A program made the translations under genes and the position numbers. Shown piece by piece: positions 36,182 through 43,665 of a stretch of 64,000 bases of DNA. The stretch comes from Cellulomonas sp. URHE0023 (lineage in GTDB: Bacteria > Actinomycetota > Actinomycetes > Actinomycetales > Cellulomonadaceae). Every line of letters begins with the position of its first letter. Positions within the stretch are counted from its first letter, which is position 1. Below the pieces are notes generated by a model. The model did not search any database and was not told the origin of the DNA. It saw only the letters and a program-made list of their open reading frames with translations. Where the stretch lies: NCBI RefSeq assembly GCF_000688475.1, contig NZ_JIAN01000008.1, positions 186,001 to 250,000 of the forward strand, in the 5' to 3' direction.

Positions 36182-36939
36182 CGTCCGAGCTCCAGCATGC
36201 ACGCTGTGACCTGCTCGACGGTGGGTGCGGCTATCTCATCGGCCACCACCCCGTCGGCAAGGAACACGACCCGTTCCGCTGCAGCGGCGACGACGCTGTC
36301 GTGCGTGACCAGGATGACGGTCTGGCCGAGGCGCCGGGCGGTGTCGCGGAACAAGGCGAGCACCTGAGCGCCGGTGCGCGAGTCCAGGGCGCCGGTCGGT
36401 TCGTCGGCGAAGACGACGGTGGGCCGGGTGACCAGCGCGCGGGCGATGGCTACCCGCTGTGCCTGACCACCGGAGAGCTCACCGGGCAACCGGTTCTCGA
36501 ACCCGGTGAGGCCCAGGGTTTCGGTCAGGTGAGCCAGCCAGGTGCGGTCGACCTCGTGGCCTCCGAGGATGAGCGGGAGCTCGATGTTGGTGCGGACGTC
36601 GAGGTGCCCGACGAGGTTGTAGGACTGGAACACGAAGCCCACCTGTTCCCGCCGGAACCGTGTGAGCTGGTCGGGGGACAGGCCGGCGATCGCGTGGCCG
36701 CCGACGACGACCTGGCCCCGGTTGGGCACGTCGAGGCCGGCCGCCACGTGGAGCAGGGTGGACTTGCCGGAGCCGGACTGTCCCATGACGGCCGTGAGGG
36801 ATCCGCGCGCGAAGCCGAGGGACACGCCGCGCAGGGCGTGGACCGGTGTCGGGCCGGCGTAGGTCTTGTGGACGTCGACGAGCTGCACGGCTGTCTCGGC
36901 GACGGTGCGAGGGAGGGTGACGGTGTCGGTCTGGTTCAT
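36178..36939 (-). CDS. ABC transporter ATP-binding protein (MacB/LolD type)
   Basis: The 253-residue ATPase has Walker A GQSGSGKST (53-61), Q-loop VGFVFQSYNLVGHL, signature LSGGQAQRVAIARAL (155-169), Walker B VVFADEP and the H-loop LVTHD. The sequence around VHALRGVSLGFARGSLTAVMG is characteristic of the LolD/MacB group. It overlaps the permease gene by 4 bases. A TAGCGT box 7 bases before the ATG suggests a promoter separate from that of the kinase-regulator pair upstream. Confidence 0.92.
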   Translation of the reverse strand: MNQTDTVTLPRTVAETAVQLVDVHKTYAGPTPVHALRGVSLGFARGSLTAVMGQSGSGKSTLLHVAAGLDVPNRGQVVVGGHAIAGLSPDQLTRFRREQVGFVFQSYNLVGHLDVRTNIELPLILGGHEVDRTWLAHLTETLGLTGFENRLPGELSGGQAQRVAIARALVTRPTVVFADEPTGALDSRTGAQVLALFRDTARRLGQTVILVTHDSVVAAAAERVVFLADGVVADEIAAPTVEQVTACMLELGR

Positions 36940-36946
36940 GTCTTCG

Positions 36947-36952
36947 ACGCTA
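36947..36952 (-). promoter_or_regulatory. -10 box of the FtsX/MacB-type ABC operon
   Basis: TAGCGT on the minus strand lies 7 bases before the ATPase ATG, in the 86-base gap after the response-regulator gene. Confidence 0.4.
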
Positions 36953-37025
36953 GGGAGCGCCGGGAGCCGTCACGAGCCCCGCAGGGACGCACTTGGCGCC
37001 TTGCATCCTTCGGAGGAGGGACGGT

Positions 37026-37691
37026 TCAGCGCGCCGTGTCGACGACACCGTTCTGGTACGCCCACACCGCGGCGTGGAGGCGCGACCGCACTCCGAGCTT
37101 CGGCATCATGCGCGCCAGGTGAGACTTCACGGTCGACACCTCGACGACCAGCTCGCGAGCGATCTCGTCGTTCGACATGCCCTGCGCCAGGAGCAGCAGG
37201 ATGTCGAGCTCGCGCGGGGTGAGCAGCTCCTGGGCCCGTGCGGCAGTCACGGGTTGGGTCTGCCGGCGTGTGACGAGCTCGCGCAGCACCCGTTTGGTGA
37301 GGCCTTCGGCCAGGGTGCCGTTGCCACCCGCCACCGAGCGCACGGCCGCGACGACCTCGTCGGGTTCGGCGTCCTTGAGCAGGAAGCCCGAGGCGCCGGC
37401 CTCGAAGGCGCCGAACAGGTACTTGTCGTCGTCGAAGGTCGTGAGGATGAGCACCGGGATCGGGTCGGGCACGTCCGGACCGCACAGCGCCCGGGTCGCG
37501 GTGATCCCGTCCGTCCCGGGCATGCGGATGTCGAGGCACGCGACGTCGGGCCGCAGGCGCCGGGCTTCCTCGACCGCCGCCCTGCCGTCGGCGACCGCGG
37601 CGACCACCTCGAGGTCGGGCTCACCACCGAGGAGCGTGGTCAGGCCGGCGCGGACGAGCGGCTGGTCGTCGGCCACCAGCACGCGGATCAT
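37026..37691 (-). CDS. NarL/LuxR-type response regulator
   Basis: The 221-residue regulator has D8/D9, phosphoacceptor D54 (DVACLDIRMPGTDGI), a conserved Lys in GFLLKDAEPDEVV, and a LuxR-type DNA-binding domain (about 152-212: LTPRELDILLLLAQGMSNDEI, VEVSTVKSHLARMMPKLGV). Its ATG overlaps the kinase stop (ATGA), so both are cotranscribed. It probably activates the ABC exporter operon directly downstream. Confidence 0.92.
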   Translation of the reverse strand: MIRVLVADDQPLVRAGLTTLLGGEPDLEVVAAVADGRAAVEEARRLRPDVACLDIRMPGTDGITATRALCGPDVPDPIPVLILTTFDDDKYLFGAFEAGASGFLLKDAEPDEVVAAVRSVAGGNGTLAEGLTKRVLRELVTRRQTQPVTAARAQELLTPRELDILLLLAQGMSNDEIARELVVEVSTVKSHLARMMPKLGVRSRLHAAVWAYQNGVVDTAR

Positions 37692-38944
37692 CGGCTCTCC
37701 CCAGGTGTCTCGGCGTCGTCGGAGGTGGGTATCGAGAGAGTCACGAGCCATCCGCCGTCCGGGGTAGGACCGACCTCGAGCTCGGCACCGGTCAGCTCGG
37801 CCCGCTCCCGCATGCCGATGAGGCCGAATCCTCCACCGTCGGCCACCGGGCTCGTCGGGTTGGAGGGTGCGGCGTTCCGGACCGTGACCACCGTTCTCGC
37901 CCGGTCCCGGGCGTCGACGACGACCTCGCAGCGGGCGCCGGGGGCGTGCCGCGTCGCGTTGGCGAGCGCCTCCTGAACGGTGCGGTACGCGGAGAGCTGG
38001 GCGAGCGGCCCGGTGCGTGCGCCCGGCGGTGGGCCGTCGGGGCGGTCGTAGGCGGTCAGGGTGACGTCGCTCCCGGCCCGGCGCGCGGTCTCGACGAGTC
38101 CGGCGATGCCGCCCAGGGACTCCTCGCGGAACACTCCCGCCTCGGCAGCCGCGCCCGTGGACAGCCCGGCGGGCTCCTCACGCAGGAGGCCGACGAGCGC
38201 GCGGAGGTCGCCCAACATCTCCCGGCTCTGCTGGCGCACCTCCTGGACGGCACGCTTCGCGCCTTCCGGGTCGACGTCGATCTGACGACCGATGGCACCG
38301 GTCATCACCGCGATCCCCGACAGGTGGTGAGCCGCGATGTCGTGCAGCTCGCGAGCCATCGCGGTGCGCTCCTTGGCGACGGCGACCTCGACCAGCGCCT
38401 CGTGCTCGCGCACCAGGGCGCTGGCGCGTTCCTCTCGTGCCGTGCGGGCGTCGCGCCGGGACCGCACGACGAGGCCGACGAGGGCGGCCACGCCCACCGT
38501 CCCGACGCCCTGCACGATGCCGCTGAGCACGGAGGTCCCGAGGTCGTAGCCCGTGTCGAGCTGTTCCCACGTCTCACCGAGCGCAACCAGCGCCGCGGCG
38601 TACGCGAGCACCGGCCAGAGCCGCTCCGCGCTCTCGGACAGCACCGCCAGGAACGTGGCGACGATGATGGCGACCGACGTGATCCCCAGAGCGGACTGCA
38701 GGCCGAGCGCGGCTCCGACCGGAGCACCGGCGGCGACCAGGACCACAGTGGCTCGCGGCGCGGTGCGTTGCCGGGCGAGCAGGGCGGCCTGAACCGTCAC
38801 GACCGCCAGGCCGCACCACCAGGCCACGTCACCGAACGACGGCACGTCGGGGACGTCGGCCGCGTCGACCGTGGCGGCGAGCGGCACCGCCACCAGGATC
38901 CCGACGGCAGCACACCAGCACACGAACGCCAACCTCAGCCGCAC
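37688..38944 (-). CDS. Sensor histidine kinase (HisKA_3 type)
   Basis: The 418-residue kinase has five or six N-terminal transmembrane helices (5-160), a short cytoplasmic linker, the HisKA_3 block KERTAMARELHDIAAHHLSG with H201, and a HATPase domain with VQEALANATRHAPG and GFGLIGMRERAELTG. The lack of a sizeable extracytoplasmic loop suggests that it senses within the membrane or through the partner transporter. It starts with GTG at 38944 and is the first gene of the kinase-regulator unit. Confidence 0.92.
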   Translation of the reverse strand: MRLRLAFVCWCAAVGILVAVPLAATVDAADVPDVPSFGDVAWWCGLAVVTVQAALLARQRTAPRATVVLVAAGAPVGAALGLQSALGITSVAIIVATFLAVLSESAERLWPVLAYAAALVALGETWEQLDTGYDLGTSVLSGIVQGVGTVGVAALVGLVVRSRRDARTAREERASALVREHEALVEVAVAKERTAMARELHDIAAHHLSGIAVMTGAIGRQIDVDPEGAKRAVQEVRQQSREMLGDLRALVGLLREEPAGLSTGAAAEAGVFREESLGGIAGLVETARRAGSDVTLTAYDRPDGPPPGARTGPLAQLSAYRTVQEALANATRHAPGARCEVVVDARDRARTVVTVRNAAPSNPTSPVADGGGFGLIGMRERAELTGAELEVGPTPDGGWLVTLSIPTSDDAETPGESR

Positions 38945-39005
38945 CGCGACACCTTCTCACGCGGCCGAGGCGAACCGGGCGTGAAGATGGCCGGAGCTGC
39001 TCGGT

Positions 39006-39365
39006 CTAGCGCGGTCGCCCGAAGGCGAACGTGCCGTCGGGACCGATGTGCGCCGGGACCACGTCGACCACCCACGCGGGATCGATGGGTCCGTAGATGT
39101 GCGGGTAGAGCTCCCCGTTGCCACCGTCCTCGTACCGGACCTCGGTCCCCGCGGCGATGATCGTGTCGGTCTCCAGGAGCAGGACGCACAGCTCCTCGTC
39201 GCCGTCGGCGAAGACGGCCGACGCGACCGCCGGCAGCTGCGCGCGCGACGAGGCATGGATGAATCCGACGTCCTCGAAGGTGCGACCCTTCGTCGACCAG
39301 CGGTACGTGCCGGCAACCTGTGCCGCTTCCCAGTCCGGTCGCTGCGTGACGTGCAGGATCTCCAC
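39006..39365 (-). CDS. DUF952 domain protein
   Basis: The 119-residue protein shows the DUF952 pattern: an early HVTQRPDWEAAQVAGTYRWSTKGRTFEDVGFIHAS stretch (residues 5-39, given in outline), then LLLETD, VRYEDGGNGELYPHIYGPID and FAFGRPR. The family is small and cytosolic with no settled function. GTG at 39365 is chosen because a TAACGT box lies 7 bases upstream and the family N-terminus begins there. The longer frame upstream is low-complexity. Confidence 0.82.
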   Translation of the reverse strand: MEILHVTQRPDWEAAQVAGTYRWSTKGRTFEDVGFIHASSRAQLPAVASAVFADGDEELCVLLLETDTIIAAGTEVRYEDGGNGELYPHIYGPIDPAWVVDVVPAHIGPDGTFAFGRPR

Positions 39366-39372
39366 TGCTGGG

Positions 39373-39378
39373 ACGTTA
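39373..39378 (-). promoter_or_regulatory. -10 box of the DUF952 gene
   Basis: TAACGT on the minus strand lies 7 bases before the GTG at 39365, fitting a leaderless start. Confidence 0.4.
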
Positions 39379-39393
39379 CCCGTAGGTGCCGCC

Positions 39394-40062
39394 CTACCGG
39401 CCGTAGATGCGGGCTCGATGTGCCGCGAACTGTCGTCTGCCGACCGTCCGCCACAGCAGCCTGGCCGGGGCGGGCAGGTTCGCACGGAGCCAGTCCGGGC
39501 GCTGGTCGGCGGGGATGACATCGAGAATCCAGCCCAGCTGCACGAGCAGCTTGCGTGGTGGGATCGACGCCATCCCGTGCTCGTGCATGAGCCCCCACTC
39601 GCGTTGCGACATCACGGTCGCGGCGGTGGGCAGGATCTGGCTCTCCTCCTGTCCGAGGTGCGCGAGCAGGGTGGTCCGGATCTCGTCGAGCAGCTCGGCG
39701 AGGGCGTCTCGCGCCACGGCGTCGGCCGCGACCTCCCAGGCGGGGAGAAGGGTGTCGAGCCTCTCGAGCTGTGCGGCGGTCGCAGCGTGCTGGCTCCGCA
39801 TGAGGCCGACGTGCAGGGCGCAGGCGGGTGCGCGCTTCTCCAAGGTGTCCCAGAGGAACTGGTCCTCGCCCTCGTGGTGGTTGTGCAGGGCGGCCGCGAC
39901 CTCGCGGGTGTGCTGTGCGATGGGCCGCATCCGCTCGCGGTCTGCTTCCGGCACGGCGCGGACGAGCCCGGGGAGGTCGCTGAACGCCCTGCGGAACAAG
40001 GCATGGATGTGCAGCATGTCGGAGGTGTCGCAGCCGAGCGTGTCGTTGGTCGTCGTCGTCAT
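39394..40062 (-). CDS. Hemerythrin-like domain protein (second copy)
   Basis: The 222-residue protein has the same layout as the one at 26463: an HHE four-helix domain with candidate ligands in LHIHALFRRAF, LHNHHEGEDQFLWDTL, SQHAATAAQLERL and LLAHLGQEESQILP, plus a 60-residue C-terminal tail. Sequence identity with the first copy is moderate, so this is an old duplication or separate acquisition. It diverges from the CGNR-protein gene. An O2/NO-sensing or detoxifying role is inferred from the family. Confidence 0.82.
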   Translation of the reverse strand: MTTTTNDTLGCDTSDMLHIHALFRRAFSDLPGLVRAVPEADRERMRPIAQHTREVAAALHNHHEGEDQFLWDTLEKRAPACALHVGLMRSQHAATAAQLERLDTLLPAWEVAADAVARDALAELLDEIRTTLLAHLGQEESQILPTAATVMSQREWGLMHEHGMASIPPRKLLVQLGWILDVIPADQRPDWLRANLPAPARLLWRTVGRRQFAAHRARIYGR

Positions 40063-40300
40063 CGCACTCTCGTTCGTCGTGTCCGGGCGTCACCACTGAA
40101 CGCGGTACGCTGGTGACGACTATCGTGCGGTCAGCACCCGACGTCAAGGGTGCTTCCACGAGACGAGGGGTGAACCCGTTCCTACCGATCCGCTGCTGGA
40201 GTGGGTCACGCTCGGCTCCGAGCCGGGCGTCGCACCCGACGGGCTCGAGCGCGTCCGCGCCCTCCTGAACACCGACGACAGGTTCCACCGCGTCGAACGG

Positions 40301-40681
40301 ATGGCTGGCGGACCGGCACCGCTGCTCGCCGTGCGGGACGCGCTGCGGGCCTACCTCCTCGACGGCGACTCGTCATCCCTGAGGAGGATCGCTGCTGCGA
40401 ACCCGCTCGTCCTGATGTTCGACGACGGCATCTCGAGGCTCGAGCCCGCGGGCGGCGACGCGACCGTGGCCGCGCTGCTCGCCGACGTCCACCGCGCGCA
40501 GGCGTCGGGGGAGTGGGCGCGCCTCAAGGCGTGCGCCAACCCGGACTGCCAGTGGGTCTACTACGACAGCTCGCGCAACAGGTCAGGCCGGTGGTGCTCG
40601 ATGAACGAGTGCGGCGAGGTCATGAAGGCCCGCGCCTACCGGGAGCGCGCCCGCACGGGCCGAGGTCCCTCGGCGTCGTAA
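40301..40681 (+). CDS. CGNR zinc-finger (ABATE-type) regulator, start uncertain
   Basis: The C-terminal treble-clef CGNR motif is clear: WARLKACANPDCQWVYYDSS, then RNRSGRWCSMNECGEVMKAR (four Cys for zinc). The upstream helical part fits the ABATE stress-response domain. ATG at 40301 gives 126 residues, but the same frame reads coherently further upstream to about 40172 (DPLLEWVTLGSEPGVAPDGL, then ERVRALLN), with no ATG, GTG or TTG before the stop at 40097. The true start may be a CTG near 40190, or a base change may have moved the GTG at 40170 out of frame. Proteins of this type are predicted regulators. Confidence 0.75.
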   Translation: MAGGPAPLLAVRDALRAYLLDGDSSSLRRIAAANPLVLMFDDGISRLEPAGGDATVAALLADVHRAQASGEWARLKACANPDCQWVYYDSSRNRSGRWCSMNECGEVMKARAYRERARTGRGPSAS

Positions 40682-40697
40682 CGGAAGCGCCTGCCGG

Positions 40698-41171
40698 TCA
40701 GGGAGCGAGCGGGGCGAGGCGGAAGACGCGGAGCTCGCGGTCGACGGCTCGCTCGGCGTAGGACTCGTACGCGGGCCAGACCTCCAGGAGCGCGGGGAGC
40801 AGCCGGGCTCGTTCGTCGTCCGACGCGAGCGTCGCGGTGACCGGGGTGGTCACGCCGGCGATGGTGACGAGGGCGGACGGGTTCGCGAGGAGGTTGCCCG
40901 ACCAGGCCGGATGGTGTCCTTGGCCCCAGTTCGAGCCGATCAGCACCCAGCCGCCCCCGTCGACCGCGTACAGGAGCAGAGCCTCGCGAGGCTCGCCACT
41001 CTTGCGACCCGTCGTCGTCAGGATGAGGTGGGGGAGCGTCGGTCTGCCGAGGATGCTCAAGCGCCCGCGGGTCAGCTTCTGCAGTCGCCGGTCGAGTCCC
41101 GAGGTGGCCTTGCCGGCTCGCGCGAACCAGAGGCCATGACCCAGCCGTCGGGTGAGGGAGTGCGCGCTCAT
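40698..41171 (-). CDS. Nitroreductase/deazaflavin (F420)-dependent reductase family protein
   Basis: The 157-residue split beta-barrel protein has the DDN-family pattern: HLILTTTGRKSGEPREALLLYAVDGGGWVLIGSNWGQGHHPAWSGNLLANP (residues 48-98, given in outline), where GRKSG and the HHPAW segment contact the F420 cofactor. Some relatives activate nitroimidazoles; most reduce quinones or unknown substrates. It starts with ATG at 41171. It is the last gene before the oligopeptide importer region. Its use of F420 is inferred from the family. Confidence 0.85.
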   Translation of the reverse strand: MSAHSLTRRLGHGLWFARAGKATSGLDRRLQKLTRGRLSILGRPTLPHLILTTTGRKSGEPREALLLYAVDGGGWVLIGSNWGQGHHPAWSGNLLANPSALVTIAGVTTPVTATLASDDERARLLPALLEVWPAYESYAERAVDRELRVFRLAPLAP

Positions 41172-41229
41172 CGCACGATTGTCCCTGCTCAGCGGGCTGC
41201 TCCGGACCTGCGGGAGTACGGTGCGAGAG

Positions 41230-41254
41230 GAAGTCCCGGCCGTGCCGGGGCTTC
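41230..41254. other. 11-bp stem with triloop
   Basis: GAAGTCCCGGC pairs with GCCGGGGCTTC across the loop CGT, with a single G-T wobble. It lies 59 bases upstream of the reductase gene start and about 320 bases upstream of the SBP start. It may be a transcription-stop or leader RNA element. Confidence 0.45.
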
Positions 41255-41465
41255 ACGGCGTTACCCCCTGTTTGACCGCCGCCATAGCAGATTCGAGATG
41301 CGGCGTCCCGGATTTAGCCTCGGCGACACTCGTCCGGGCTAGGTTCGGACAGGTAACAGCGGTGTTTCCGCGGTGTATCGATCTCACATCGTGGACGTAC
41401 CGGTCAGTATCAATCACGTAACGATCATCAGCGGCACCGTCGCCTGCCCGATTTGTCCCTTCGCG

Positions 41466-41481
41466 CGACACTAACGTGTCG
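41466..41481. promoter_or_regulatory. Operator-like inverted repeat upstream of the SBP gene
   Basis: CGACAC-TAAC-GTGTCG is a perfect 6-bp-arm palindrome 89 bases before the SBP start. TAACGT within it could be a -10 box, in which case a bound repressor would block the promoter. Confidence 0.45.
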
Positions 41482-41570
41482 GCAACCCCGGAGGGCTCTG
41501 TACTCCTGTGCGTCGCAATCGTTCGGCGCCCGCGTGACTCGGCAGACCCACCACCGTTTCAGGAGGAACA

Positions 41571-43436
41571 TTGAAGATCACACGGAAGGCCGCGACCGCT
41601 GCGGTCGCCTCGCTGAGCCTTCTCGCGCTTGCTGCGTGCAGCAGCGGCGACAGCGACACGTCCGATGACGACGCGGGTATCAACCAGAGCACCGCGGTCA
41701 ACGTCGCGTGGGAGTCCGGGCTCACGTCCGTCAACACCGACGAGTTCAACGTGGGTAACGCGACGCAGAACGCGATCGTCACGTACCTGACGAACGCGCA
41801 GTTCAACTACTACGACCCGGACCTGAAGCTCCTCAAGGACGAGAGCTTCGGCAAGTACGAGAAGGTCTCCGAGGACCCGCTGACGATCAAGTACACGATC
41901 TCGGACGACGCGACCTGGTCCGACGGCACGCCCGTCACCGCGACCGACAGCCTCCTCGAGTGGGCAGCCACCTCCGGCAACCTCAACACGATCGAGGGCA
42001 CGTTCGACCCGGAGTCCGGGGAGGACCAGACCGACTACACGGCTGGCGTGTTCTTCAACGGTGTGACCCCCGGGGCCCCGTTCGTGACGAAGACCCCTGA
42101 GGTCTCCGACGACAACAAGTCGATCACCTACGTCTACGACAAGCCGTTCGGTGACTGGGAGCTCGAGTTCCAGGGCCCGACCGTCCCTGCGCACGTCGTG
42201 GCCATGCACGCTCTCGGTATCGACGACCCGACCGAGGCGAGCGACGCCCTGGTCAAGGCGATCCAGGACAACGACGTCGAGAAGCTCAAGCCGATCGCCG
42301 AGTTCTGGAACCACGGGTTCAACTTCACCAAGCTCCCGGACGACGCGTCCCTGCTCGTCTCGGACGGCCCGTTCATCATCAGCGAGTACGTCGAGGGCCA
42401 GTACCTGACTGTCGTGCGCAACGACAAGTACAAGGGCGACCGCACCACCGGTCCCGACACCTTCACCTTCCGCTACATCGACGACCCGATGGGCCAGGTG
42501 CAGGCGCTGCAGAACGGTGAGGTCGACATCATCGGCCCGCAGGCCACGGCCGACGTCCTGTCGGCGCTCCAGGCGCTGGACACCGTGACGGTCGAGAACG
42601 CCGACGAGGGCACCTACGAGCACATCGACCTGCAGTTCACCAACGGTGGGCCGTTCGACCCGAACACCTACGGTGGCGACGCCGCCAAGGCGCTGGCCGT
42701 CCGCCAGGCGTTCCTGACGGCGCTGCCGCGGCAGGCGATCATCGACAACCTCATCAAGCCGCTCAACCCCAAGGCTGAGGTGCGCAACTCGTTCACCGTC
42801 ATCCCGGGTGCGCCGAACTACGACGAGGTCGTCGCGAACAACGGCTCGGACGCCTACCCGCTGGCCGGGGACCCCGACAAGGCCAAGTCCATCCTGGCCG
42901 CCGCCGGCGTCACCGGTCCGATCAACGTGCGGCTCGTCTTCAACGGCGACAACACGCGACGTGTCAACGAGTTCGCGCTGATCACGGATGCCGAGGCAGC
43001 GATCGGCATCACGATGGTGGACGCCTCGGCGCCCGCCACGGACTGGGTCAACAAGATCAACACGGCGCCGAACGACTGGGACGCGTCGATGTTCGGCTGG
43101 CAGTCCACCTCTACCGCGGTGACCGCCTCTGACCCCACCTTCCGTACCGGTGGGAGCCAGAACAAGCAGGGGTACAGCAACGCCACGGTCGACAGCCTGT
43201 ACGACGAGCTGTCGGTCGCGATCGACCCCGACGAGCAGACGCGGATCATCACGGACATCGAGAAGCAGCTGTGGGCCGACGCGTTCGGTACCACCATCTT
43301 CCAGTTCCCTGGAATCCACGCCTGGAGCAAGAAGCTCAGCGGTCCTGAGCCGGTCTCCATCAGCCCGACGATCATGTACGGGTTCTGGGACTGGAAGATC
43401 GAAGGGTCCGGCGCGACGGACGAGGCGACAAGCTGA
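41571..43436 (+). CDS. Oligopeptide ABC transporter substrate-binding lipoprotein (SBP_5)
   Basis: The 621-residue family 5 binding protein has a lipobox LAAC with C23 after the signal segment AVASLSLLALAACSS. Family markers include LTIKYTISDDATWSDGTPVTATD and LVRNDKYKG-like text (VVRNDKYKGDRTTGP), plus a long ligand lobe. The start is TTG at 41571 behind a perfect AGGAGG. It would deliver peptides to the permeases downstream. A strong terminator at 43470-43499 suggests it is made in excess over the membrane parts. Confidence 0.9.
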   Translation: MKITRKAATAAVASLSLLALAACSSGDSDTSDDDAGINQSTAVNVAWESGLTSVNTDEFNVGNATQNAIVTYLTNAQFNYYDPDLKLLKDESFGKYEKVSEDPLTIKYTISDDATWSDGTPVTATDSLLEWAATSGNLNTIEGTFDPESGEDQTDYTAGVFFNGVTPGAPFVTKTPEVSDDNKSITYVYDKPFGDWELEFQGPTVPAHVVAMHALGIDDPTEASDALVKAIQDNDVEKLKPIAEFWNHGFNFTKLPDDASLLVSDGPFIISEYVEGQYLTVVRNDKYKGDRTTGPDTFTFRYIDDPMGQVQALQNGEVDIIGPQATADVLSALQALDTVTVENADEGTYEHIDLQFTNGGPFDPNTYGGDAAKALAVRQAFLTALPRQAIIDNLIKPLNPKAEVRNSFTVIPGAPNYDEVVANNGSDAYPLAGDPDKAKSILAAAGVTGPINVRLVFNGDNTRRVNEFALITDAEAAIGITMVDASAPATDWVNKINTAPNDWDASMFGWQSTSTAVTASDPTFRTGGSQNKQGYSNATVDSLYDELSVAIDPDEQTRIITDIEKQLWADAFGTTIFQFPGIHAWSKKLSGPEPVSISPTIMYGFWDWKIEGSGATDEATS

Positions 43437-43469
43437 TCCGCAGCACCGCCTGACGGACACAACGGCTGG

Positions 43470-43499
43470 GGGCGGCGGGACCTACGGGTTCCGCCGCCC
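43470..43499 (+). terminator. Terminator or attenuator between SBP and permease genes
   Basis: GGGCGGCGG (43470-43478) pairs perfectly with CCGCCGCCC (43491-43499) across a 12-base loop, 33 bases after the SBP stop. A separate promoter for the permeases follows. Confidence 0.6.
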
Positions 43500-43612
43500 T
43501 CACCGTGCGTCGAGGTAGGACTACCGTCCTGCGTACGCTCTGCCCGCCCGGGCGCCGATGCCCTGGCGGTTCTGCTCCGCCGCGTGCACCACGCTCGAGC
43601 ACCCTTGCGCCG

Positions 43613-43618
43613 TAGACT
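43613..43618 (+). promoter_or_regulatory. Possible -10 box for the permease operon
   Basis: TAGACT, the same hexamer found before ispH and ychF, lies 47 bases before the dppB-like start and downstream of the terminator at 43470-43499. Confidence 0.4.
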
Positions 43619-43665
43619 CGAGCATTCGGGTCTGCAACGCCCTCAACTGCGAGGTAACGCATTTC

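Larger units (their letters stand above)
41172..41570. other. Long upstream region of the oligopeptide SBP gene
   Basis: These 399 bases hold no credible gene and have a lower GC content than the surroundings. They contain a stable stem-loop at 41230-41254 and an inverted repeat at 41466-41481. The sequence looks regulatory, probably a long 5' leader or a multi-operator promoter for the importer. Confidence 0.5.

Noticed and set aside
23459..41171. Integrase, transposase or toxin-antitoxin gene that would explain mobility
   Set aside because: All intervals were read on both strands; no tyrosine or serine recombinase, DDE transposase or relaxase motif was found.
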